A stretch of 64,000 nucleotides of DNA from Prauserella shujinwangii (GTDB lineage Bacteria; Actinomycetota; Actinomycetes; Mycobacteriales; Pseudonocardiaceae): assembly GCF_003001955.1 (NCBI RefSeq), contig NZ_PVNH01000002.1, positions 496,001 through 560,000 of the forward strand, given 5' to 3'. Position 1 is the first letter of the stretch. Each line of letters begins with the position of its first letter. The notes under the pieces are model-generated. The model ran no database searches. It saw only the letters and a list, made by a program, of their open reading frames with translations, and was not told the origin of the DNA. The translations under genes were made by a program, and so were the position numbers. Below are positions 1-8,634 of this stretch, piece by piece.

Positions 1-1
1 G

Positions 2-892
2 GGGCTGTCACTGGCCATGGTCGCGATGCTGGCCGCGCTGGTGCTGGGGTGGGGCGCGCTGCTCACCCGGCAGGTGACGGCCACCGGCTACCGCGGCTCC
101 GCCCGGCGGCGCGCGGGCGAACGCCGGGCAGGCCGGTCCCTGCTGCCCGCGACGCCGGTGGGCGCGGTGGTCGGCAAGGAGCTGCGCACGTGGTGGCGGG
201 ATGCCCGGCGCCGGGTGGCCCTGTTGACCACGCCGGTACTCGGGCTCGTGGTCGCGGTGGTGCCCACGCTCGGCGAGGGCGGCGACGCGTCCTCAGTGCT
301 GGCCTACCTCGGGGTGTTCGTGGTCGCGCTGGCCTGCGTGCAGACGGGCAACCTGTACGGCTTCGACGGCAGTGCGCTGTGGCACACGCTGCTCGTGCCC
401 GGCGCCGAGCGGCCCGACGTGCGTGGCCGCCAGCTGGCGTGGGCACTGCTCGTGGGCGGGCCGAGCCTGCTGTTCGCACTGGTGCTGCCCGGTGTCACCG
501 GCCATCCGGAGGCGTATCCGAGGGTGCTGGCGCTCGTTCCCGCCGTGGCGGGCGCCGGTTCCGGCATCGTGCTGCTGCAGTCGGTGTTCGCCGCCTACCC
601 GCTGCCGGACCCGCGGCACCACGCCAACCCGTTCAGCTCCGGCGGCAGGCCCGGCTGCGCCCGGATCCTGCTGATCCTCGCCCTGACCCTGCTCCTGGTG
701 CTGGCCGCGGCGCCCGCGGTCGCCGCGCTGGTCGCGGGGGGCCTGCTCGGTTCACCGGTGCTGACCTGGCTCGCCGTGCCGATCGGCCTGGCGACCGGGT
801 CGGCGCTCGCATGGTGGTGGGGCGGACTCGCCGTGCGGCGGCTCGCCCGGCAGGGCCCCGAACTGCTCGCCACGGTCGGCGCGGACCGCTGA
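2..892 (+). CDS. ABC-2-type membrane permease, 5' truncated
   Basis: The reading frame is open from the window edge, so the true start lies upstream. The visible ~296 residues hold at least six hydrophobic segments. A basic cytoplasmic stretch follows the first one, then the sequence VGKELRTWWRDARRR, which resembles the pre-membrane amphipathic helix of ABC-2 exporter permeases. Four or five further membrane spans follow. The partner ATPase is not in view and would be expected upstream. The substrate cannot be inferred. The gene is followed by 170 bp without a gene, so it probably ends its operon. Confidence 0.7.
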   Translation, partial: GLSLAMVAMLAALVLGWGALLTRQVTATGYRGSARRRAGERRAGRSLLPATPVGAVVGKELRTWWRDARRRVALLTTPVLGLVVAVVPTLGEGGDASSVLAYLGVFVVALACVQTGNLYGFDGSALWHTLLVPGAERPDVRGRQLAWALLVGGPSLLFALVLPGVTGHPEAYPRVLALVPAVAGAGSGIVLLQSVFAAYPLPDPRHHANPFSSGGRPGCARILLILALTLLLVLAAAPAVAALVAGGLLGSPVLTWLAVPIGLATGSALAWWWGGLAVRRLARQGPELLATVGADR

Positions 893-995
893 AGCTCACC
901 CGATGGTGCACGGGCAGTGACCGAGTACCACGGATCCGCGTCGATCACGTAACATCGGAGTCACGCGGTTCAGCCAGCCAGCCGCACCTCACACA

Positions 996-1039
996 CGGGT
1001 GAGGGGCGGCCGGAGCGCCGGACCGCCCTTCCTCACCCG
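996..1039 (+). other. Hairpin in the STAS gene leader
   Basis: Perfect 9-bp arms CGGGTGAGG (996-1004) and CCTCACCCG (1031-1039) are extended inwards by GGCGG/CCGCC pairing. The hairpin lies about 104 nt after the permease stop and 23 nt before the STAS start. It could terminate the permease transcript or structure the STAS leader. There is no U-tract. Confidence 0.45.
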
Positions 1040-1062
1040 CAAGAGGAAGGAAGGAGCAGGTC

Positions 1063-1455
1063 ATGGCAGTTTCCGCCGTAACGCTGCCCAATCCGGACTC
1101 GGTGCTGCGTCTGGACACCTACCAGCCGCACCCCTCGATCGCGGTCGTCTCCGTCGACGGTGAGGTCGATCTCGGCACCGCGCCCCAGCTGGCCGCACGC
1201 CTGGCCGAGCAGCTCGCACCGCCACCCGCGTACCTGGTGGTCGACCTGTCCCAGGTCGCCTTCCTCGGGGCCGCGGGGCTCAACGTCCTCGCCGACGCGG
1301 CCCGGGACGCGGCGGAGCTCGGCACGCCGTTGCGTGTCGTCGTCGGCGGTCAGCGGCAGATTCGCCGGTTGCTCCGGCTCTGCGGCCTCGACGACGCGCT
1401 ACCCGCGTTCGAGACCGTCGACGACGCCGTCCGGCCCATCCCCCGTCCTCGCTAG
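1063..1455 (+). CDS. STAS-domain anti-anti-sigma-like protein
   Basis: 130 residues forming a single STAS domain (about 12-120), with the typical strands around IAVVSVDGEVDLGTA and AYLVVDLSQVAFLGAAGL. In partner-switching antagonists the loop before helix 2 carries a phosphorylatable Ser (usual form D-S-S/T-G-L). Here the loop reads LGAAGL, with Ala at the phospho-acceptor position. If it binds an anti-sigma factor it should not be inactivated by phosphorylation. The ATG follows a strong AAGGAAGGAG Shine-Dalgarno sequence. It is convergent with the hybrid kinase gene, with stops 4 bp apart, and no cognate RsbW-like kinase lies nearby. Confidence 0.85.
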   Translation: MAVSAVTLPNPDSVLRLDTYQPHPSIAVVSVDGEVDLGTAPQLAARLAEQLAPPPAYLVVDLSQVAFLGAAGLNVLADAARDAAELGTPLRVVVGGQRQIRRLLRLCGLDDALPAFETVDDAVRPIPRPR

Positions 1456-1459
1456 GCGC

Positions 1460-3931
1460 TCAGCGTTCTCGGCGTTCGAGGTCGGCGGACGCCAGCTCGT
1501 CCAGGAAGTCGTCGATGATCTCCTGCGCCACCTGGCGGACCTTCACGTTGCGCTCCTGCGACAGCTCCCTGAGGTGGCGGAACGCCTCCTCGGCGGGACA
1601 CGCCCGGGACGCCATCACCAGCCCGATGGCCTGGCTGATGACGGTCCGGGTGTCGAGGGCGGTGCGCAGGTTGTCGGCCTCGCTCTCCTTGGCCGCCAGC
1701 AGCTCCTCCCGGAACGCGGACAGCTCGAGGTGCACCCGGACCCGTCCGACCAGCTCGCCGGGCTCGAACGGCTTCACCACGTAGTCGTCCGCCCCGTGCC
1801 GCAGGCCCTCGGCCGCCGACTCGGGACCGGCGCGGGCGGTCAGCAGCACGACCGGGACCCTGGCCAGCCGCGGGTGCGAGCGGATGTCCTTGAGCAGTGC
1901 GATGCCGTCGTCGCCGGGCAGCATCACGTCGCTGAGCACGAGGTCGGGGCTGGCGGTTTCGGCGCGGGCCAGCGCCGTCTCCGCGTCCGCGGCCACCTCC
2001 ACGGCCCAGTGCTGTTCCCGCAGCAACCGGACCAGATAGCGCCGCATGTCCGCGTTGTCCTCGACGAGAAGGATCGTCCGGTCCGGGCGCGCCGGGGAAC
2101 CGGCACCGTCCTCCCCGGCCGCGGGTTCCCACTGCCGGGACTCGCTGACGAACCCGGGGGCCACGTCCTCGACGGTCGCCCGCCCGGACGGGTCGCCGCC
2201 GTCCGGGCCGTGCGCGGGCACGAGCGGGACAGTGACGGTGAAGGTGCTGCCCCGGCCCGGCTCGCTGTCGACCCCGACCTCGCCGCCCAGCGCGCCGACG
2301 AGGTCGGCGACCAGCGAGAGGCCGATGCCCGATCCCTCCCTGCTGCGACTCCGCACCTCCGGCACCTGGTGGAACCGGTCGAAGATCCGCTCCTGCTGTT
2401 CCCGGGCGATCCCGGTCCCGGTGTCCGCCACCGAGAGCACGATCCGGTCGCCCTCGACACGCAGCGTCAGGGTCACGGAACCGGCCGGGGTGAACTTGAC
2501 CGCGTTCGACAGCAGGTTGAACACGATCCGTGCCCACATGTCCTGGTCGAGGAGTGCGAGGCCGCCTGCCGTCGCGGGCACGTGCACCCGCAGTTCCAGC
2601 CCGGCCTCCTCGGCGACGGAGTGGAACATCGCGGCGCAGTCGGCCGTCAGTGCCGCGACGTCCGTGGGGCTCGGCCGCGGCCGCAACTGCGCCGACTCGG
2701 CCCGTGCCACGTCGAGCAGCGTGTCCACCAGCCTGCGTAGCCGCTGCGCGGCCCGGTACGCCGCCTCCATCGACTCCCGCTGCGCGGCGGGCAACACCCC
2801 GGCGTGCTCGTCGAGCAGCTCCCGCAGCGGGCTCAGCAGCAGGGTCAGCGGCGTGCGGAACTCGTGGCTGACGTTCTGGAAGAACCGCGTCTTGGCCGCG
2901 TCGAGCTCGGCGAGCGCGGCCACCCTCCGCCCCTCGGACGCGAGCACGCCCGCGTCCGCGAGCACGGTCGACACCCGGTCGGTCACCAGCTCGGCGAACC
3001 CGCGGTAGGAGCCGTCCAGTTCCCGGTACGGGCTGAGACCGAGGAGCAGCGCTCCCGCGGGCCGCTCCTGGCCGCCCGGGCGCAGCGGCAGCACCAGCGC
3101 CTCGTCCACCTCCGCGGAACCGGGCAACCGGTTCGCCAGGTCCGTGACGTGCTCGGCGGCACCGCCACGTGCCACCCGCCGCAACACGGACCGGAGCCCG
3201 TCGCCGCCAAGCCCGCCACCCTCCGTGATCCCGGCGGAGGCGACCAGCCGGAGTCCGTCGGACTCGTCACCCTCGCCCCAGAGATACGCGGCGACGAGCG
3301 GCAGGTCCGCCCGGTTGTCACCGAGCACCCGGATCGCCTCGGTGCAGGCGGCCGCGGCGCCGCCCCCCGTGGTCGGCCCGGCCAGGGAAAGGCTGCCGAG
3401 CCTGCGCAGCGTGTCCAGCCTGCGGTCGCCGACCACCCGGGGCGTCATGTCGGTGGTGGCGACGAACACACCGGCGACCTCGCCCCGCTCGTCGTGGATC
3501 GGGCTGTAGGAGAACGTCCAGTACGTCTCCTCGAGGTAGCCGTGCCTGCGCATGAACAGCCGCAGGTTCTCCGAGTAGGTGGCGCCGTCGCCGCGCAGGA
3601 CCTGCTCGGCGAGCGGGCCCACCTCGGGCCAGACCTCGGCCCAGCACTCCGCGGCGGGCTGCCCGATCGCATCGGGGTACTTCTCCCCGAGCAGCGGTGT
3701 GAAGGCCTCGTTGAAGATCTGGGTGAGCTGTGGGCCCCACCACAGCAGCATGGGCACCCGCGAAGGGAGCACGGTGCGCACCGCGGCACGCAGCTCCGCG
3801 GGCCACCGCTCCACCGGACCGAGCGGGGACGAGGCCCAGTCGAACGCCCGCAGCCGCGCGAGCGTGTCACCGGGCCCGGCGAACAGCGTTTCCGCCTTCC
3901 AGGCAGTGTCCCCCGAGTTCAGGGCGGTCAC
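1460..3931 (-). CDS. Hybrid sensor histidine kinase with REC and C-terminal ANTAR domains
   Basis: 823 residues. A PAS-like sensor spans roughly 30-170 and a GAF-like region 190-330. HisKA carries the phospho-acceptor in VSHEFRTP (His near 356). HATPase_c has N-box NLLSNAVKFTP, ADTGTGI and GSGIGLSLV (about 460-575). A receiver domain with phospho-Asp in LSDVMLPGDDG (near 667) is followed by an ANTAR RNA-binding domain (about 750-810). ANTAR domains act on nascent RNA as antiterminators, so the chain appears to run from signal to phosphorelay to RNA binding in one polypeptide. There is no membrane segment, so it should sense a cytoplasmic cue. The GTG start has GGAGG 7 nt upstream. No nearby ANTAR target hairpin was recognised. 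Confidence 0.9.
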   Translation of the reverse strand: MTALNSGDTAWKAETLFAGPGDTLARLRAFDWASSPLGPVERWPAELRAAVRTVLPSRVPMLLWWGPQLTQIFNEAFTPLLGEKYPDAIGQPAAECWAEVWPEVGPLAEQVLRGDGATYSENLRLFMRRHGYLEETYWTFSYSPIHDERGEVAGVFVATTDMTPRVVGDRRLDTLRRLGSLSLAGPTTGGGAAAACTEAIRVLGDNRADLPLVAAYLWGEGDESDGLRLVASAGITEGGGLGGDGLRSVLRRVARGGAAEHVTDLANRLPGSAEVDEALVLPLRPGGQERPAGALLLGLSPYRELDGSYRGFAELVTDRVSTVLADAGVLASEGRRVAALAELDAAKTRFFQNVSHEFRTPLTLLLSPLRELLDEHAGVLPAAQRESMEAAYRAAQRLRRLVDTLLDVARAESAQLRPRPSPTDVAALTADCAAMFHSVAEEAGLELRVHVPATAGGLALLDQDMWARIVFNLLSNAVKFTPAGSVTLTLRVEGDRIVLSVADTGTGIAREQQERIFDRFHQVPEVRSRSREGSGIGLSLVADLVGALGGEVGVDSEPGRGSTFTVTVPLVPAHGPDGGDPSGRATVEDVAPGFVSESRQWEPAAGEDGAGSPARPDRTILLVEDNADMRRYLVRLLREQHWAVEVAADAETALARAETASPDLVLSDVMLPGDDGIALLKDIRSHPRLARVPVVLLTARAGPESAAEGLRHGADDYVVKPFEPGELVGRVRVHLELSAFREELLAAKESEADNLRTALDTRTVISQAIGLVMASRACPAEEAFRHLRELSQERNVKVRQVAQEIIDDFLDELASADLERRER

Positions 3932-4091
3932 GTCCAGTCCTCCACGCAGACCTCGGATGATCGCCCGCGGCGCGGCGCACCCCCGTCGCGCCTCGCGCCG
4001 CGTGCGCGGCGTCGCTACCTGGGGCGAGCATAGCGAACGTCCACTGCCGACCGGGCGACGTGACCGACCTGGCTGGAGTGGCGGGAAACCG

Positions 4092-4664
4092 TCAGCGCTT
4101 GCGCCGCCCGCTCATCGCGTCCCTCGCCTTGTCCAGCAGTGCCGCGAGCGGTCCGGCCGTCTTCTGCGCGGCGGGCGTGGACGGAGCCGCCGGATGCGGA
4201 CGGGTCGGCGCGTTCTTCTTCGCCTTCGCCATCTTGTTGCCCATGTCCGCGAGCTGGTCCTTCGACAGCGACTCCTGCACCCGGGGCCACACGACATCCT
4301 GCTCGTAGGCGATGTGCTGGCGGCCTTCGTGGATGACCCGCTGGAGCAGGTCCTCGAAGTCGGCCTGCGCGGGCTGCGCCTTGTCCAGCGCGTCGAGCAG
4401 TTGCTTCGCCCCTTCCTCCTGCTCCAGCGCCTGCGCGGCCAGGTCCTCGCCGCCCGGTACGTCCTCGCGCACGGCGGGCCAGAAGAACTGCTCCTCGACG
4501 GCCTCGTGCTGCGACTCGGCGACCACCAGTTCGGTGACCAGTTCCTTGCGTGCTCGCTGAGCCTCCTCGCTACCCCGATCGGCGGGCGCCCGCCCGTCCT
4601 CCAGGCGTTCCAGCAGGCCGAGCACCAGCTGATGATCCTTGCGCAGCAACTCGATCGCGTCCAT
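4092..4664 (-). CDS. Hemerythrin HHE-domain protein
   Basis: 190 residues. The start is placed at the ATG preceding DAIELLRKDHQ because GGGAGGGAACGG lies just upstream, although the frame stays open further. The hemerythrin-like four-helix region shows the iron-ligand pattern: H in LRKDHQLV, H/E in SQHEAVEEQFFWP, and H residues in VIHEGRQHIAYEQDVVWP (residues 1-150). The C-terminus is Lys/Ala/Pro-rich and basic (about 150-190). Bacterial HHE proteins bind a di-iron centre and are linked to O2, NO or redox stress. It lies upstream of the hybrid kinase on the same strand, separated by 160 bp. Confidence 0.85.
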   Translation of the reverse strand: MDAIELLRKDHQLVLGLLERLEDGRAPADRGSEEAQRARKELVTELVVAESQHEAVEEQFFWPAVREDVPGGEDLAAQALEQEEGAKQLLDALDKAQPAQADFEDLLQRVIHEGRQHIAYEQDVVWPRVQESLSKDQLADMGNKMAKAKKNAPTRPHPAAPSTPAAQKTAGPLAALLDKARDAMSGRRKR

Positions 4665-4776
4665 CGACCGTTCCCTCCCGGGACGACTTTCTGGTGGTGG
4701 TCCCGGCGCATACCCCGCGTGAGGTCGCCTCAACCCCGCGGCGTGGCCGCGACCGGGTCCGGGTAGCCATGGCGGC

Positions 4777-5511
4777 ATGCGCAGCGAGTACACCTGGGCC
4801 TGCGGTACCCGTGTGCACGCCGAGGTGGCGGGTCCGCCGGACGGCCCCGGCGTGGTGTGCGTGCACGGGCTCGGCTGCTCGCACCGCTACTTCCGGCCCC
4901 TCATGCGGCGGCTCGCGACCACGGCCAGGGTCAGCGCCCCCGACCTGCCCGGTTTCGGCGGGACACCGGGGCCGGGCAGCGCCCTCGACGTGCGCGGGAT
5001 GTCGCTCGCGCTGGCCGGGTGGCTGCGCGCGACCGGCCGGGGCGGCTCGGTGCTGGTGGGCAACTCGGCGGGCTGCCAGGTGATCGTCGACCTCGCCGTC
5101 CACGCGCCCGGCCTGCTCGGCCCGGTCGTGCTCAACGGGCCCACGATCGACCGGTGCGCGCGCACGATGCCTCGCCAGCTCGGCAGGCTGCTCGCCGACG
5201 CGCCCCGGGAACGGCCCACGCTGTGGGCGGTGCTGGCCTGGGATTACCTGCGCGGGGGTCCGCTGCGGGCGCTGGCCACCCTGCGGCACCTGCTGGCCGA
5301 CCCGGTGGAGGACAAGCTCGGCCAGGTCCGCGGGCCCGCCGTGGTGGTGTGGGGCGCGCGCGACCCGATCGTGCCGCGCCGGTGGGCGCGGGAGGTCGCC
5401 GAGGGCCTGCCGCACGGCGCACTGGTGGAGGTGCCCGGCGCGCCGCACGCGGTGAACTTCACCGACCCGGACCCCCTCGCCCGGGTCGTCCGCACCCTCC
5501 TGCCCTCGTGA
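4777..5511 (+). CDS. Alpha/beta-fold hydrolase
   Basis: 244 residues with the full alpha/beta hydrolase pattern. VHGLGCSHRYF forms the oxyanion-hole HG motif (about 28). The nucleophile elbow is GNSAG (Ser near 91), the acid is in WGARDPIVP (about 193), and the catalytic His is in GAPHAVNF (about 226). A short helical cap sits between. The substrate is unknown; the compact size fits esterase, hydrolase or dehalogenase-type members. It is divergent from the hemerythrin gene. The last codon and stop (TCG TGA) lie inside the palindrome at 5505-5550. Confidence 0.85.
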   Translation: MRSEYTWACGTRVHAEVAGPPDGPGVVCVHGLGCSHRYFRPLMRRLATTARVSAPDLPGFGGTPGPGSALDVRGMSLALAGWLRATGRGGSVLVGNSAGCQVIVDLAVHAPGLLGPVVLNGPTIDRCARTMPRQLGRLLADAPRERPTLWAVLAWDYLRGGPLRALATLRHLLADPVEDKLGQVRGPAVVVWGARDPIVPRRWAREVAEGLPHGALVEVPGAPHAVNFTDPDPLARVVRTLLPS

Positions 5512-5550
5512 GTGGGAAGCGTCGTGAGAACAACGTTTCACGCTCACGAG
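5505..5550. repeat. 46-bp palindrome family A, copy 1
   Basis: The outer arms are CTCGTGAG and CTCACGAG, 46 bp end to end, with further imperfect pairing inside. It differs from copy 2 (12695-12740) at only 3 of 46 positions. It sits between convergent genes and supplies the final Ser codon and TGA stop to both: the hydrolase on the plus strand and the small membrane protein on the minus strand. It probably acts as a bidirectional terminator. Confidence 0.85.
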
Positions 5551-6161
5551 CGGCTTCGCGACCACGCGCCGGCTCCCCGGGTGTGCGCCGTGATGACGAC
5601 GCTGAGCAGGCATGCCGTACCGGCGGCCAGCCAATGCGGATCGGGGTCCTCGATCCGGCCAAGGGGGACGAGGACATGCGCGGCCGCGGGCGCGAGGTTC
5701 TGAACGAGGCAGGCGCCGAGGAACACCAGCAGCGTGAGCACCGCGCCCGTGGTGGCGCCCAGCAGCGCGGCGAGCGCGCAGGCGACCGCCGTGACGGTCA
5801 TGACGTTGGCGGGCACGAACTCCCAGGACACGTGATCGGGCAGCCGGGTCGCGGCGACGAGGACGGGGAGCACCGCCATGGCCGTGGTGGCCACGGTCAG
5901 CATCCCGCACAGCAGGCCCACCCGGCGGACGGCCAGACGTTCCCATTCGGCCATGCGCGGCCGGAGCAGGCCCGCCACGACGCACGCGGTGACGATGGGG
6001 ACGAACTCGATGATCGGAATATCCCGAGCCTCGTGGAACCGGGCATAGTCAACGGGAATCGCGTGCCGCGCGAACAGCAGCGAGACGAGGGTCGCCGGCA
6101 CCCACAGGGTGCTGATCGGCAGCGCGGCCCGCGCCGTGAGGAAGAGGCGCAAGCCGCCCAC
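5544..6161 (-). CDS. Small polytopic membrane protein of mirrored cassette 1
   Basis: 205 residues starting at a GTG that overlaps the upstream stop (TAGTG), in agreement with translational coupling. About six hydrophobic segments. The N-terminal GGLRLFLTARAAL and the pattern FVPIVTACVVAGLLRPRM match the gene at 12099-12701 (SGLILYARSRRLA, LLPLVLAAAIGLSIRSSM). The two are diverged homologues occupying the last position of mirrored cassettes. It is probably the second membrane subunit of the ABC system encoded upstream. The last codon and stop fall within the family A palindrome. Confidence 0.75.
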   Translation of the reverse strand: MGGLRLFLTARAALPISTLWVPATLVSLLFARHAIPVDYARFHEARDIPIIEFVPIVTACVVAGLLRPRMAEWERLAVRRVGLLCGMLTVATTAMAVLPVLVAATRLPDHVSWEFVPANVMTVTAVACALAALLGATTGAVLTLLVFLGACLVQNLAPAAAHVLVPLGRIEDPDPHWLAAGTACLLSVVITAHTRGAGAWSRSRS

Positions 6162-7450
6162 TACGCGACCCCCGGCAGCGGCTCGCAGTGTGCGAGTCGC
6201 CGTTCCTGGGCGGCGAGCCAGGACCGCACCTGGGCGGCCTCCGCACCGTCGAGGAACCCGCCGGCCGATGCCGGAACCCGTTCCCCGGACACGCCGGCCT
6301 GCCGGCGCAGCCAGGACGCCAGCGGGTAGCGCTCGGCGGACCTCGCCTGGTACTGGGGATAGCTGATCCGGCCGGACCGCAACGCCCGATGGCACGAACC
6401 GAGCCCGGCGAGGTGAACCGACACACTCAACGCGATCGAGCTCTCCAGCGGACCCGTCGTGTACGGCGTGAACTCCGCGACCGTCGCGTGGTCCGGTGTG
6501 TTCAGACCGGTCCCGTGAACGGCGGTCAGGTGATCGGGACGTCCGCCGTAGGCGTCGACGAGCGCGCGCACCACGGGCACGGCGGTATCCAGCATTCCCC
6601 GGTGACCTTCGTGCAGGCAGACTTCGACGCCCTCCACCGACCGGCATGCTCGCGGTGGGGCGTCCTCGGCGATCACGGCACGAGGTGGGTTGGTCAACGG
6701 CACCGCGAGCAGGACCACGACAGCACTCAGCGCACCCGCGGTGCGCCAGCTGACGAACTCACGCGGTGGCACTCTGCGCGCCACCAGACCCGCGACACCA
6801 AGGGCGGACGCGGTGAGTACCAGCATGGCCACCAGCCGGTACGCGACGAAGAGCGGATTCTCCGCTTCCCCCAACGTCACCGGGCTGTGACCGAGCGTCG
6901 GCACGAACGCCGCGGCCGCGGGCTCGGCCACGTTCGGCAGTTGGAAGAGCAGGAACACCAGCACGGCCGCCGCCGGCGCCAGCACCGGATTGGGCAGCGC
7001 CGTTCCCAGGGCACAACCCAGCGCGACCGCCAGCCCCATGCCCACCGGGCCGGCGAGCGCGGCGAGGACGTCGATGCCTCCGTAGGTCGCTCTCGCCGTC
7101 AGGTACCCGAACAGCGGAACGAACGGCAGCAGGTACGCCGAGAGCATCCAGGTCCACAGGAGCCTGAAGCTGCGCAGTACCGACACGTGTCCCACGCGGG
7201 TCGCGGTGGGCAGCGCCAGCAACGCCCTGCGTCCGGCCAGGTTCGCGCAGTAGAAAAAGGACGCCATGGTGGCGATCGGCCCGGCGAGGAGAAGCTGGTC
7301 GTGCACCGCCGCCGACACACGTGGCCACCCGACAGGCCTGTCGAACAGGCCGACCAGTCCGGACGCGACCACCGCCATGATCGCGGCCGCCGGTAACACC
7401 ACGCTCAGCAGCGGCATCGGCCACGCCGTGACTCCGCGGCTCGGTTTCAT
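6161..7450 (-). CDS. ABC-system membrane protein with four-Cys outer domain, cassette 1
   Basis: 429 residues. The ATG overlaps the ATPase stop (ATGA), and the reading frame upstream of it is rejected because it lies inside the ATPase gene. About seven membrane segments (residues 12-305) are followed by a ~125-residue domain predicted outside the membrane. That domain holds four cysteines in ACRSVEGVEVCLHEG, LGSCHRAL and LAHCEPL. The same order of four Cys and the SWL...WLA pattern recur in 10783-12102, which identifies a paralogue. The ATPase partner indicates a transporter or a transporter-like sensing complex. I cannot name the substrate or the family of the outer domain. Confidence 0.75.
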   Translation of the reverse strand: MKPSRGVTAWPMPLLSVVLPAAAIMAVVASGLVGLFDRPVGWPRVSAAVHDQLLLAGPIATMASFFYCANLAGRRALLALPTATRVGHVSVLRSFRLLWTWMLSAYLLPFVPLFGYLTARATYGGIDVLAALAGPVGMGLAVALGCALGTALPNPVLAPAAAVLVFLLFQLPNVAEPAAAAFVPTLGHSPVTLGEAENPLFVAYRLVAMLVLTASALGVAGLVARRVPPREFVSWRTAGALSAVVVLLAVPLTNPPRAVIAEDAPPRACRSVEGVEVCLHEGHRGMLDTAVPVVRALVDAYGGRPDHLTAVHGTGLNTPDHATVAEFTPYTTGPLESSIALSVSVHLAGLGSCHRALRSGRISYPQYQARSAERYPLASWLRRQAGVSGERVPASAGGFLDGAEAAQVRSWLAAQERRLAHCEPLPGVA

Positions 7451-8205
7451 CCTCCTGGCCACCCGTACCGGAGGAAGTGGTCGTAGGCACGTTCCAGCTT
7501 CGACCCGCGACCGCCGCCACCGGAAGCGTCGTCGATCATCGCCGTCAACGCGTGCGCCGGACCGGAGAACCGCATCCGTCCTTCGTCGATGATCGCCACC
7601 TCGTCGCACAGGTGCGCCACGTCCTCGACCAGATGCGTCGACAGTACGACGGTACGGTCACGGCCGATCTCGTGGATCACCTCCCGCAGCCGGAGGCGCT
7701 GGCTCGGATCGAGACCGACCGTCGGCTCGTCCATGATGACGACCGCCGGATCGTGCGCGAGCGCCGCCGCGATCCCGAGCCGCTGCCGCATGCCACCGGA
7801 CAACTCGCGCACTCTCGAGCGTTCCCGTTCGGCGAGCCCGATGCGGGCGAGCGCACGGCGCGCGGCAGGAAAGCACTCGCCGTAGGACACGCCGTTGAGC
7901 CAGGCCGCGTAGGCCACCGCGTCTCCCACCCGCATACCGGCGACCAACGAGAACCGCTCGGGCAGATAACCGATGACCCGGCGCGCCGCCCGGCGCCCCG
8001 CCGGGTCGCTGACATCGTGGTCGCCCACCAGCACCGTCCCCGTGCGCACCCGGTTCAGCGTCACCAGCAACGACAGCAGGGTCGTCTTGCCAGCCCCGTT
8101 CGGCCCCAGCAGGCCGGTGATACCCGGGCGCACATGCCAGGTCAAACCCGAAAGGGCCTGCCGCGACCCGTACGCGTAACTGACGTCCTCCACCCGGATG
8201 TCCAC
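7447..8205 (-). CDS. ABC transporter ATP-binding protein, cassette 1
   Basis: 252 residues. The start is set at GTG because GGAGGAG lies 5 nt upstream. Walker A GPNGAGKT (about 32-39), Q-loop region in IGYLPERFS, signature LSGGMRQ (about 134), Walker B VVIMDEPTVGLDP and H-loop STHLVED are all intact, so it should be an active ATPase. The C-terminal extension ends in KLERAYDHFL, matching LLERGYSTVL in the second cassette's ATPase, which has the same length. It resembles BcrA/CcmA-type exporter and immunity ATPases. It overlaps the membrane gene by 4 nt. Confidence 0.9.
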   Translation of the reverse strand: MDIRVEDVSYAYGSRQALSGLTWHVRPGITGLLGPNGAGKTTLLSLLVTLNRVRTGTVLVGDHDVSDPAGRRAARRVIGYLPERFSLVAGMRVGDAVAYAAWLNGVSYGECFPAARRALARIGLAERERSRVRELSGGMRQRLGIAAALAHDPAVVIMDEPTVGLDPSQRLRLREVIHEIGRDRTVVLSTHLVEDVAHLCDEVAIIDEGRMRFSGPAHALTAMIDDASGGGGRGSKLERAYDHFLRYGWPGG

Positions 8206-8241
8206 GCCCGCTCCTCCCGCTGGAGCCAAACTGGCGGCAGG

Positions 8242-8634
8242 TTAGCAGAGATCATACCGTGTTGACTCGTCGTACTGACCTGTTGAGGACGTCGCCGCAA
8301 TATAGTAGTTCCCGGAACCATCACACAGGCCCCGCGCGTTCACATCGCCGTTACGGAGCCGTCTCTCGTTCCAGGCGATTTGTGGGTCGGGCCACGCTGG
8401 CAAGTGCTTGAATATCTCAGCGGTAAGTGTGACGTATTCACCACAGTCGTACCGCCCAACCCCTCCTTCAACGTAATCGCCGCGTTGGAACACGCCGTGT
8501 CCTTGTACGTAGCACGCAGCCGGTGCGAGTTCCTCGGCCTCAGCCCATGAGGGGACTGCCGTGACCGCCAGCGCCCCAATCACCATCGTGGCCACGCTTC
8601 CAATGGCTCCGACTTGGCGATTGACAAATCTCAT
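8242..8634 (-). CDS. Small secreted four-cysteine protein, cassette 1
   Basis: 130 residues. The ATG before RFVNRQVGA has GAAGGA a few nt upstream. A basic N-terminus and hydrophobic run end near VPSWAEA, giving a probable Sec signal peptide (about 1-31). The mature ~100 residues hold four cysteines spaced C-x22-C-x39-C-x25-C, the last being the C-terminal residue. Protein 9586-9984 shares x22 exactly, a central PDP motif, C-D after the third Cys, a YY pair and the terminal Cys, so they are homologues. Base composition is lower in GC than the neighbours. No known family is recognised. It could be a bacteriocin-like effector, binding protein or sensor ligand. Confidence 0.75.
   Translation of the reverse strand: MRFVNRQVGAIGSVATMVIGALAVTAVPSWAEAEELAPAACYVQGHGVFQRGDYVEGGVGRYDCGEYVTLTAEIFKHLPAWPDPQIAWNERRLRNGDVNARGLCDGSGNYYIAATSSTGQYDESTRYDLC

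Noticed and set aside
2804-4033. Plus-strand frame of 409 codons over the hybrid kinase
   Set aside because: Antisense shadow with low-complexity Arg/Gly/His composition; the minus-strand kinase has full domain evidence.
5544-6647. Long minus-strand frame extending the small membrane protein by 160 codons upstream
   Set aside because: The extension overlaps the coding part of the large membrane protein. The GTG coupled to the upstream stop is the better start.
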